Positions 1 to 6,281 of a stretch of DNA of 7,654 nucleotides are shown here, piece by piece. Both the position numbers and the translations under genes were made by a program. A model generated the notes under the pieces. The model had not been told where the DNA came from, searched no databases, and saw only the letters and a list, made by a program, of their open reading frames with translations. Numbering within the stretch: position 1 is the first letter of the stretch; the number at the start of each line of letters is the position of its first letter. The stretch comes from a gamma proteobacterium symbiont of Lucinoma myriamae. Lineage in GTDB: Bacteria; Pseudomonadota; Gammaproteobacteria; GRL18. Location: contig JAHXIM010000247.1 of NCBI GenBank assembly GCA_025655635.1, positions 1 through 7,654 on the forward strand, in the 5' to 3' direction.

Positions 1-87
1 TATAACATTTCTGGTCGATCTGGTCACTCAAAAATAGGGATAATTCCTTACATTTCAAATAGATAATATGTTTTTCAGGGCTGACTA
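1..87 (-). repeat. Left copy of an about 87-bp inverted repeat, cut by the window edge
   Basis: This stretch matches the reverse complement of 7511-7597 without gaps, with about 9 mismatches in 87 columns by hand alignment. Similarity stops abruptly inside the window just after the shared CTGACTA/TTGACTA at 81-87. At the other side it reaches base 1, so the copy continues out of the window. Read on the minus strand it lies downstream of ycaO. In that direction it ends in GTGACC (reverse of 22-27) and the first part of a TATAAT-like box at the edge, so it seems to carry an outward promoter like the right copy. It is most likely the end of a multi-copy mobile element or a dispersed intergenic repeat. 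The element class is not recognised. Confidence 0.85.
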
Positions 88-93
88 TGTAGA

Positions 94-113
94 TTGTAAA
101 CAATCATTTACAA
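94..113. other. Small AT-rich inverted repeat downstream of ycaO
   Basis: TTGTAAA (94-100) and TTTACAA (107-113) form a perfect 7-bp stem with a 6-nt loop. An overlapping alternative, GATTGT-AA-ACAATC (92-105), shares part of it. It lies about 55-75 bp past the ycaO stop, between that stop and the left repeat. The stem has only one G-C pair and no U-tract follows on the minus strand, so it would be a weak terminator at best. It could instead be a protein-binding dyad. Confidence 0.3.
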
Positions 114-166
114 ATATAACAGCCCCTTTCTTTAAGGTTAAAAGAGCTTAGTGTTAAAGAGTTGGG

Positions 167-1924
167 TTAAAGTAATCCACTATTAAACTTGCTCTTAGCT
201 TCCTGTAACTTTTCATAGGCTGTTAACAAACTCCGATGACGCTGCAAACCATTTAATTCCAGGCCAGCATCAAATAAACCATCATAATGCACTTCACCAT
301 CAATTTGAGCGATACAGCGCTTCACTGTATCCAGACCATACAGAGTATCTAAACCATCACGATACATTTCCCGCTCTTTGCTTTCATCCAGTTGGATTTC
401 CAGCATGGCCGCCAATGCCCGGTAAAATTTTTCTCTGGGTGCTGACATCTGTGCCATTTCCAGACACCATTGAGACCAGTCCAGTGCCTGTTCGAAATCA
501 CCTATATGTAAGGCCAACATGCCTTTTAGTTCACCGATTCTCAGACTTTCCCAAACACTGTCAGGATCAGGTGCAATGCCAATTAAACCACAGACATCTG
601 AATGCTCACTATAGTCACTTTCTTCCAGTTCCTGTAATAATTGTTTTGCCTGTTCAACATCTAACGTACCTAAAGACAAAACTTTTTCTCGCAGAGCAAG
701 CCCTTCATTATTATTTTGCCAGCTAAGTTCTTCAACCGGATAAATTTCAGAAATACCAGGCACCAGAATACGACAGCCATAAACACCCAGATGTTCATAA
801 TCTGCAATATAAACCTCTTTATTTTCGCCATCAAGCATACTCAAAAGAAACTCAAACTCTGATTGCGTGCTGCTGTCAAAATCCCAGTACACAAACTCGT
901 AGTCATTTTCCTTTTTAAAGAAGTCATAACTAATCAAACCGCTGGAATCAATAAAGTGGGTTTCCAGATTAACCGAGTCAGCCACTGCTTGTGCATCAAA
1001 ACACGGCGTTTGGAAACCATCCAGAGAATCAAGACGCCGTCCCTGAAGTAATTCAGTAATGGTTCGATCCAGAGCCACTTCAAAGCTGGGGTGTGCACCA
1101 AATGATGCCAGACAACGTCCGGAGTCCGGCTCCATCATGGCCACAGAAATCACCGGATAGCGACCACCCAGTGAGGCATCTTTTACCTCAATAATAAAAC
1201 CTTCTTTTTCCAGCTCATCAATGGCAGCCAGTACCTTGGGATATAATTCAATAATATGATCCGGTACTTCAGGCAGGCTGATTGCTTCTGCAATAATACG
1301 ATTTTTAACATAGCGCTCAAATACTTCTGACAGTGCCTGAGTACGGGCTTCCATCATGGTATTACCGGCTGACATACCATTACTGACGTATAAATTGCCA
1401 ATGATATTGACTGGAAACCAAATTGTTTGCAGATCACTATGACGTACAAAAGGCAAAGAGCAGATACCGCGTTGAGTATTACCGGAATTAGTATCAACAA
1501 GCAGTTCGGGACTTAAAAGCTGCTGCGGATCATAAAATGACCATAATTCGTCATCAAGCAATTCAGAACGCATTTGAGCATCTGAACCTTCCAGCGAAAA
1601 CCATTTTTCATTGGGATAATGAACATAGTCATCATGAGCAATTTTATTACCCAGGTAGTAATCAGCAAAGAAATAGTTACAGTTCAGGCGTTCAAAAAAT
1701 TCTCCAAGAGCACTGGCAAGACAGGCATTTTTAGTACTGCCCTTACCATTAGTAAATAATAACGGGCAATTTTTATCCTGAATATTAACCGAGTAGATAT
1801 TACTCACAGGATTAAGCCAGAGTGCTTCTTCAATTTCAAATCCAAGTGCCTGCAGTTGTGCCTGCATTTTTTCAATTGAGACTTCCAAAGCCTCATCTTT
1901 ACCTTTAATATAGGTTTTTGTCAT
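167..1924 (-). CDS. ycaO: YcaO, ATP-dependent cyclodehydratase-family protein (RimO accessory factor)
   Basis: This 585-residue protein is nearly the same length as E. coli YcaO. The family activates a backbone amide with ATP. E. coli YcaO is reported to support RimO in beta-methylthiolation of an Asp of ribosomal protein S12, and its own substrate is not settled. The nucleotide and metal-binding residues known from E. coli are visible: Lys9, Ser16, Glu75 and Glu78 in GEFFER at the same numbers, and Glu192, Glu200, Glu203 and Arg204 in MEARTQALSEVFERY one position later. The YcaO fold covers roughly residues 1-400. The remainder is helical and resembles the TPR-like C-terminal region of the E. 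coli protein. No leader peptide, partner dehydrogenase or precursor-peptide gene lies nearby, so this is the stand-alone housekeeping form and not part of an azoline natural-product cluster. AGGA sits 10 nt before the ATG. The gene diverges from the NTAQ1-like gene. Confidence 0.93.
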   Translation of the reverse strand: MTKTYIKGKDEALEVSIEKMQAQLQALGFEIEEALWLNPVSNIYSVNIQDKNCPLLFTNGKGSTKNACLASALGEFFERLNCNYFFADYYLGNKIAHDDYVHYPNEKWFSLEGSDAQMRSELLDDELWSFYDPQQLLSPELLVDTNSGNTQRGICSLPFVRHSDLQTIWFPVNIIGNLYVSNGMSAGNTMMEARTQALSEVFERYVKNRIIAEAISLPEVPDHIIELYPKVLAAIDELEKEGFIIEVKDASLGGRYPVISVAMMEPDSGRCLASFGAHPSFEVALDRTITELLQGRRLDSLDGFQTPCFDAQAVADSVNLETHFIDSSGLISYDFFKKENDYEFVYWDFDSSTQSEFEFLLSMLDGENKEVYIADYEHLGVYGCRILVPGISEIYPVEELSWQNNNEGLALREKVLSLGTLDVEQAKQLLQELEESDYSEHSDVCGLIGIAPDPDSVWESLRIGELKGMLALHIGDFEQALDWSQWCLEMAQMSAPREKFYRALAAMLEIQLDESKEREMYRDGLDTLYGLDTVKRCIAQIDGEVHYDGLFDAGLELNGLQRHRSLLTAYEKLQEAKSKFNSGLL

Positions 1925-1962
1925 TGCTTTAACATCCTGAATTTTTAAATTATTCTAATCTT

Positions 1963-2565
1963 ATGCTTAATAAAGAATTTCATAGAAGCGACTACCTTTA
2001 CACCGCTCTTTTTTGTGAGGAAAATATCTGGCAGTTAATACACTCACTTTCATCCGACAGTATAGCAATGAATAAGATGTGGTGTCTGATCATCACTAAC
2101 CCCGCGCAAAAAATACCTTTGCTAAATCAACAAGCAGCATCACAGAAGCAAGCTGTTATCTGGGATTATCATGTTATTTTATTGGCATCAATCAATCATC
2201 AGCCAGTTATTTTTGATTTTGATACCAGCCTGGGTTTTGTCACACCTCTGGATGAATATTTAAGGCACACTTTTATTTTCTCTGATAAAGAACCTGTTAA
2301 GCTGCCTGAAGAACTTATACCTTATATCAGAAAAATTCCAGCAGAATCGTATCTAAACAACTTTTATTCGGATCGTTCTCATATGCTGAACCAAATTACT
2401 GCTTCTGAATATCCACCATGGCCAGTTATTAATGAGACTAAAACACATTGCACCCCGTTAGCTGATTATTTAAATATCAACCAGAGTTTAAGTGCTAATA
2501 GCTCTGCAATTAAAGTTAATTCATTTGCAGCAGTCAAACAGAGATTAATTTCTGCGCTTAATTAA
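1963..2565 (+). CDS. NTAQ1-type protein N-terminal glutamine amidohydrolase
   Basis: This 200-residue protein resembles human NTAQ1 (205 residues) along its length. The enzyme deamidates N-terminal Gln of proteins to Glu, the first step that makes Gln a destabilising residue in the N-degron pathway. Conserved blocks, in order, are FCEENIW (17-23), VIWDYHVILL (65-74), IFDFDT (83-88), SYLNNFYSDRSHM (129-141) and YPPWPVI (150-156). The human counterparts are YCEENIW, VIWDYHVVLL, IYDLDT, SYLKNFASDRSHM and the proline-rich PYPCI region. The human triad Cys28-His81-Asp97 maps to Cys18, His70 and Asp85, all present. The protein should be cytosolic, since no signal peptide or membrane segment is seen. 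No clear Shine-Dalgarno precedes the ATG at 1963, but the next in-frame ATG would remove Cys18 and an upstream in-frame stop (1930-1932) leaves no better start. The family call is strong; activity in this organism is inferred. Confidence 0.9.
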   Translation: MLNKEFHRSDYLYTALFCEENIWQLIHSLSSDSIAMNKMWCLIITNPAQKIPLLNQQAASQKQAVIWDYHVILLASINHQPVIFDFDTSLGFVTPLDEYLRHTFIFSDKEPVKLPEELIPYIRKIPAESYLNNFYSDRSHMLNQITASEYPPWPVINETKTHCTPLADYLNINQSLSANSSAIKVNSFAAVKQRLISALN

Positions 2566-2574
2566 CCTCTGTTT
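2536..2574. terminator. Hairpin shared by the convergent 3' ends of the NTAQ1-like gene and tpm
   Basis: Arms at 2536-2550 (AAACAGAGATTAATT) and 2560-2574 (AATTAACCTCTGTTT) pair over 15 positions with one mismatch, which becomes a G-U wobble in the minus-strand transcript. The loop is 9 nt. The stem contains the stop codon of the plus gene and reaches into that of tpm, so either transcript would form it at its end. No U-run follows on either strand (the A-tract at 2575-2580 is on the wrong side), so it fits a bidirectional end-protecting hairpin or weak terminator better than a classical intrinsic terminator. Confidence 0.5.
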
Positions 2575-3259
2575 AAAAAACTCTTGTTAAAAGAAAGACC
2601 CGTTCATTAAAATAAGACATATTTTGTGAACGAGGGCTGCGTTGTTCCGCTGCGATGTCAGCCACTTCTAATAATTCAATAGAAAAATCTTTGCTATAAA
2701 GCCGATAAACCTCTTCTCCAGTAACAGAAAATGGTGGTCCCTGCTTCTCATTTTCATCATAATCCAGAGTGAGCAGTAATATTTTTACTTTTTGCGGGAG
2801 TATTTCCAGCATTTTTTTAACATAATTTTCACGCATTTCCCGTGGTAGAGCAACCAGCGCCGCTCTATCATAAACTGCTGAAATATAAGATAGATAATCT
2901 TTTTTTAACGCAAAAAAGTCACCGCAATAAATATCAACTTCCGGACTACTCCAAAGTGTTAAGGCTGTCTCATCAGGTAATTTTTTTTCACTTGAAATGA
3001 TTGTTTTACTTGCATTTAGTTGTTGTTCTGTATAAAAATCTTGCACCGCAAGACAGCTTAATTCATTGCCGACGACTTTATGGCTCTGCTGATGAAGAAA
3101 AAGCAGGTCATGACTTTTACCGCATAATGGTACAAAAACACGACCTTGCTCTAACACCTCAAGTCTGTGCCAATATTTTGATAAATAGGGATTAATTTTA
3201 TCAAGATGAAAGCCGATGTGTTGTTCTTGCCAACGTTGATGCCAGAATGAATGATGCAT
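2573..3259 (-). CDS. tpm: Thiopurine S-methyltransferase (TPMT family)
   Basis: This 228-residue protein is close to the bacterial TPMT length of about 218 residues. The family transfers a methyl group from S-adenosylmethionine to thiols. In Pseudomonas-type bacteria it is linked to methylation and tolerance of tellurium and selenium compounds. The N-terminal block FWHQRWQEQHIGFH (5-18) followed by NPYL is the bacterial TPMT signature. VPLCGKSHDLLFL (43-55) is the SAM-binding motif I, GNELS (64-68) supplies the acidic ribose-binding residue Glu66, and YDRAALVALP (130-139) is the motif around the end of the Rossmann core. Position 65 is Asn where Val is common in GVELS. A strong AGCAGG lies 5 nt before the ATG. 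The gene is transcribed alone, convergent with the NTAQ1-like gene and divergent from topA. The natural substrate cannot be told from sequence. Confidence 0.93.
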   Translation of the reverse strand: MHHSFWHQRWQEQHIGFHLDKINPYLSKYWHRLEVLEQGRVFVPLCGKSHDLLFLHQQSHKVVGNELSCLAVQDFYTEQQLNASKTIISSEKKLPDETALTLWSSPEVDIYCGDFFALKKDYLSYISAVYDRAALVALPREMRENYVKKMLEILPQKVKILLLTLDYDENEKQGPPFSVTGEEVYRLYSKDFSIELLEVADIAAEQRSPRSQNMSYFNERVFLLTRVF

Positions 3260-3353
3260 AAAAACCTGCTTATTGGGTAATAAAAGAAGTACAAAGTGAC
3301 CTAAAGTAATAATAGAAAATGCCTCGTTTATTTATTTATTTTTTAAAAAATAC

Positions 3354-3382
3354 TTGACAAACTATAGGTGCGGCATTATCAC
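3354..3382 (+). promoter_or_regulatory. Predicted sigma-70 promoter for topA-ispG
   Basis: A perfect -35 hexamer TTGACA (3354-3359) is followed after 17 bp by TATCAC (3377-3382), which matches four of six bases of the -10 consensus. The bases just upstream (about 3328-3350) are almost pure A/T with a TTTTTTAAAAAA tract, as in an UP element. Transcription would start near 3389, leaving a leader of about 140 nt before topA. CATTAT (3374-3379) is another possible -10 but with too short a spacer. The -35 is convincing; the -10 choice is less so. Confidence 0.6.
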
Positions 3383-3411
3383 TTAATAAGGTTTAACAAG
3401 ACAGAATTAAA

Positions 3412-3466
3412 GGATTAAGTCGAAGTTGAAATAGAATTGTAATCTATTTCCTGCTTCGTCTTATCC
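3412..3466 (+). promoter_or_regulatory. Long imperfect hairpin in the predicted topA 5' leader
   Basis: Four paired blocks nest in order: GGAT 3412-3415 with ATCC 3463-3466, AAG 3417-3419 with CTT 3460-3462, CGAAG 3421-3425 with CTTCG 3454-3458, and GAAATAGA 3428-3435 with TCTATTTC 3443-3450. This gives 20 base pairs broken only by a single-base bulge, a T-T mismatch and a 2x3 internal loop. The apical loop is ATTGTAA. No U-tract follows, so it is not a simple terminator. It lies between the predicted promoter and the topA start, about 60 nt before the ATG. It may be a leader structure controlling topA, an RNase site or a dyad bound by a protein. I recognise no known riboswitch family. Confidence 0.6.
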
Positions 3467-3527
3467 CGTATTAACTTAAAATATTGTAACTAACTAATTA
3501 GACATTAAAGATAAAAAACTGAAAATT

Positions 3528-6275
3528 ATGGGTAAATCACTGGTTATTGTGGAGTCGCCTGCCAAGGCCAAAACAATTAATAAATATTTGGGTAAAGACT
3601 TTATTGTTAAGTCCAGCGTGGGTCATATTCGCGATCTGCCCACCAGCGGCAGCAGCAGAAAAACAGCAATGACCCCAAAAGAAAGGGCAAAACTGGCGGC
3701 ACAATCACGTAAATTACCTCCTGAAGAACGGGAGAAACGTAAAAAAGAACGCGCCCAAATAGCTCTGATTGAACGCATGGGAATTGACCCGGAAAATGGC
3801 TGGAACCCTCATTATGAAACCATGCCGGGTAAAGAAAAAGTCATAACCGACTTAAAAAAATTCGCGAAAACATCTGACACCATCTATCTCGCGACCGATT
3901 TAGACCGCGAGGGAGAAGCCATTGCCTGGCATCTGAAAGAAACACTCGGTGACTCTTTAGGTAAAAATAGTGACATCCCCTTTAAACGGGTTGTTTTTAA
4001 TGAAATCACTGAGAAAGCCATTCACGAAGCCTTTGCGACTCCCGGCGAACTCAATATGGATCATGTCAATGCTCAACAGACCCGGCGTTTTCTGGATCGT
4101 GTTGTGGGCTACATGGTATCACCGCTATTGTGGAAAAAAGTTGCCCGCGGTCTTTCTGCAGGCCGGGTACAATCAGTTGCCGTTAAGCTGGTGGTGGAAC
4201 GTGAGCGTGAAATCCATGCCTTTAATCCGCAAGAATACTGGGAAGTCTATGCTGATTTACTGACCAGCTCCGACGATGAAATAAAAGCACAGGTACTCAA
4301 GTATCAGGGCAATGAATTTCGCCCCACCAATAAAGCGGATACTGATAGTGCATTAAAAGCACTGGTTAAAGCCGATTACACTCTCAGCAAACGTGAAACC
4401 AGAGCCACCAGCAGCCGCCCCAGAGCACCATTTATTACTTCAACTCTGCAGCAGGCTGCCAGTACACGCATGGGTTTTGGTGTTAAAAAGACTATGATGC
4501 TGGCTCAGCGCCTGTATGAAGCCGGTTATATTACCTACATGCGTACTGACTCAACTAACCTGAGTGCAGAAGCCGTTGCCAGCGGCCGTGATTATATCCA
4601 GTCCAATTTTGGTAAAAAATATTTACCTGAAAAAGCCATTGTCTATTCCAGCAAAGGTGGTGCACAAGAGGCTCACGATGCCATACGCCCATCTGATGTG
4701 AATATCAGCGCTATGGATGTCAATGGTGTTGATCGTGATGCACAGCGTCTCTATGAGCTTATTTGGCGACAGTTTCTTGCCTGTCAGATGACTCCGGCTA
4801 AATATGAGAACACAACGCTGACCATCAGTGCCGCAGATTATGATTTAAAACTAAAAGGCCGCTCCATCATATTTGATGGCTGGACTCGCGTTATGAAAGC
4901 CATTGCCAAGTCTGCCGAAGAAATTATTTTACCGCTGGTTAAAGAAGGTGAACAGTTCAAGCTGCAGGAACTATTGCCCGCGCAGCATTTCACTAAGCCG
5001 CCGGCACGTTTTTCCGAAGCCAGCCTGGTCAAAGAACTGGAAAAAAGAGGCATTGGCCGTCCTTCAACTTATGCCAGCATTATCTCCACCATTCAGGATC
5101 GGGGCTATGTCACTACTCAGAATAAACGGTTTTATGCGGAAAAAATTGGCGCCGTTGTTACTGAGCGATTATGTGAAAGTTTCCATGAACTCATGACCTA
5201 TAGTTTTACTTCTGATATGGAAGAGAAACTCGATGCCATTGCATCCAGCGAAAAACACTGGAAAGATGTCCTTGATGCCTTCTATCAGGATTTTAAAGCA
5301 CAGTTAAACAAAGCAGACGGTGATGGCGACGAAGGCATGCGTGCCAATGATCCCACACCAACTGATATCCCCTGCCCTGATTGCGGCCGTCACATGATGG
5401 TACGTACCGGCTCTACCGGTATTTTTCTGGGCTGCTCTGGTTATAGCCTGCCGCCAAAAGAACGCTGTAAGGGCACTCTGAACCTGATCCCCGGTGATGA
5501 AGCCGTTGATACAGAACAGGATGATGAAGGCGAAGCAAAAGCACTAATCGAACGTAAGCGTTGTCCGAAATGTGACACTTCAATGGACAGCTATTTAATC
5601 GATGAACAACGTAAATTACATATCTGTGGTGATAATCCCGATTGTGACGGTTTTATTGTTGAACAGGGGCAGTACCGTATTAAAGGTTATGACGGCCCGC
5701 TTATTGAATGTGATAAATGCGGCAGTGATATGCAGCTTAAATCCGGGCGTTTCGGCAAGTATTTCGGTTGCACCAATGATGACTGTAAAAATACCCGTAA
5801 GCTGCTTAGAAATGGTGAAGCTGCGCCGCCAAAAGCGGACCCCATACATATGAAAGAACTGCCTTGTGAAAAATCTGACGGTTACTTTGTATTTCGTGAT
5901 GGTGCAGCAGGTGTGTTTATGGCATCCAGTGCTTTCCCTCGCTCCAGAGAAACACGGGCACCATTAATCAGTGAACTGCTGCCCCATAAAGATGAGCTTG
6001 ATCCTAAATTTCTTTATCTTATCGAAGCACCCGTGGAAGATAACAAGGGTAACCCTGTTATGATCCGTTTCAGTCGTAAAAACAAAGAACAATATGTCAT
6101 GACTAAAAATAAAGAAGGCAAGGCAACCGGCTGGACTGCTCATTATCGTGACGGCAAGTGGGATATTGAATTACCCAAACCCAAGAAAAAGGCTGCTAAA
6201 AAGAAAGCCGTCAAGAAAAAAGCAGTCAAAAAGAAGGCGGTAAAGAAGAAAGCTTTCTCTAAAGAAAATAGTTAA
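3528..6275 (+). CDS. topA: DNA topoisomerase I (type IA)
   Basis: This 915-residue enzyme (E. coli TopA has 865) relaxes negative supercoils by cutting one strand and passing the other. The TOPRIM domain opens with LVIVESPAKAKTI, with Glu9 as in E. coli, and contains ATDLDREGE with Asp124, Asp126 and Glu128 binding Mg2+. The catalytic tyrosine is Tyr337 in ITYMRTDST, equivalent to E. coli Tyr319. A charged linker at about 48-100 is longer than in E. coli. Three C-terminal Cys4 zinc fingers follow: Cys616/619/636/647, 679/682/700/706 and 728/731/748/753. After the zinc-ribbon-like end there is an unusual Lys-rich tail (see separate entry). The start agrees with E. coli MGKALVIVESP, although the Shine-Dalgarno is weak. 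Its stop lies 6 bp before ispG, which implies co-transcription. The usual gammaproteobacterial neighbours smg and dprA are not seen. Confidence 0.98.
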   Translation: MGKSLVIVESPAKAKTINKYLGKDFIVKSSVGHIRDLPTSGSSRKTAMTPKERAKLAAQSRKLPPEEREKRKKERAQIALIERMGIDPENGWNPHYETMPGKEKVITDLKKFAKTSDTIYLATDLDREGEAIAWHLKETLGDSLGKNSDIPFKRVVFNEITEKAIHEAFATPGELNMDHVNAQQTRRFLDRVVGYMVSPLLWKKVARGLSAGRVQSVAVKLVVEREREIHAFNPQEYWEVYADLLTSSDDEIKAQVLKYQGNEFRPTNKADTDSALKALVKADYTLSKRETRATSSRPRAPFITSTLQQAASTRMGFGVKKTMMLAQRLYEAGYITYMRTDSTNLSAEAVASGRDYIQSNFGKKYLPEKAIVYSSKGGAQEAHDAIRPSDVNISAMDVNGVDRDAQRLYELIWRQFLACQMTPAKYENTTLTISAADYDLKLKGRSIIFDGWTRVMKAIAKSAEEIILPLVKEGEQFKLQELLPAQHFTKPPARFSEASLVKELEKRGIGRPSTYASIISTIQDRGYVTTQNKRFYAEKIGAVVTERLCESFHELMTYSFTSDMEEKLDAIASSEKHWKDVLDAFYQDFKAQLNKADGDGDEGMRANDPTPTDIPCPDCGRHMMVRTGSTGIFLGCSGYSLPPKERCKGTLNLIPGDEAVDTEQDDEGEAKALIERKRCPKCDTSMDSYLIDEQRKLHICGDNPDCDGFIVEQGQYRIKGYDGPLIECDKCGSDMQLKSGRFGKYFGCTNDDCKNTRKLLRNGEAAPPKADPIHMKELPCEKSDGYFVFRDGAAGVFMASSAFPRSRETRAPLISELLPHKDELDPKFLYLIEAPVEDNKGNPVMIRFSRKNKEQYVMTKNKEGKATGWTAHYRDGKWDIELPKPKKKAAKKKAVKKKAVKKKAVKKKAFSKENS
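6183..6257 (+). repeat. Five tandem 15-bp repeats encoding the Lys-rich TopA tail
   Basis: Residues 886-910 are five consecutive pentads: KKKAA, three of KKKAV, and KKKAF. The 15-bp DNA units are diverged at synonymous sites (aaa/aag, gcc/gca/gcg, gtc/gta). The protein pattern therefore appears to be kept while the DNA has drifted, which argues against a very recent slippage expansion. Such tails resemble histone H1 C-termini and the basic tails of some actinobacterial TopA proteins, where they increase DNA binding and processivity. E. coli TopA ends shortly after the equivalent of the GKW sequence and lacks this part. Confidence 0.9.
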
Positions 6276-6281
6276 AGCATA

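Larger units (their letters stand above)
3260..3527. other. tpm-topA divergent intergenic region
   Basis: This 268-bp gap separates the tpm and topA start codons. The topA half carries the predicted promoter and leader hairpin listed separately. The tpm half (3260-3350) contains AT-rich sequence, including a TTTA repeat at about 3328-3340 and the tpm ribosome binding site. TATTAT on the minus strand (3310-3315) is a possible tpm -10, but no matching -35 was found. No ORF or RNA gene was recognised here. Confidence 0.6.

Noticed and set aside
167..2565. YcaO-based azoline or thioamide natural-product cluster with the neighbouring hydrolase
   Set aside because: YcaO matches the stand-alone E. 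coli form in length and residues. No precursor peptide, dehydrogenase, E1-like partner or transporter is present, and the neighbour is an NTAQ1-type amidohydrolase.
3328..3350. TTTA repeats and TTTTTTAAAAAA before topA as a phase-variable tract
   Set aside because: The run is short and imperfect, lies upstream of a good -35 box, and is explained by an AT-rich UP-like element.
4838..5196. Open frames on both strands inside topA
   Set aside because: They lie entirely within the well-conserved topA coding frame and show no family motifs. The same holds for the shorter frames elsewhere in topA and those inside ycaO and tpm.
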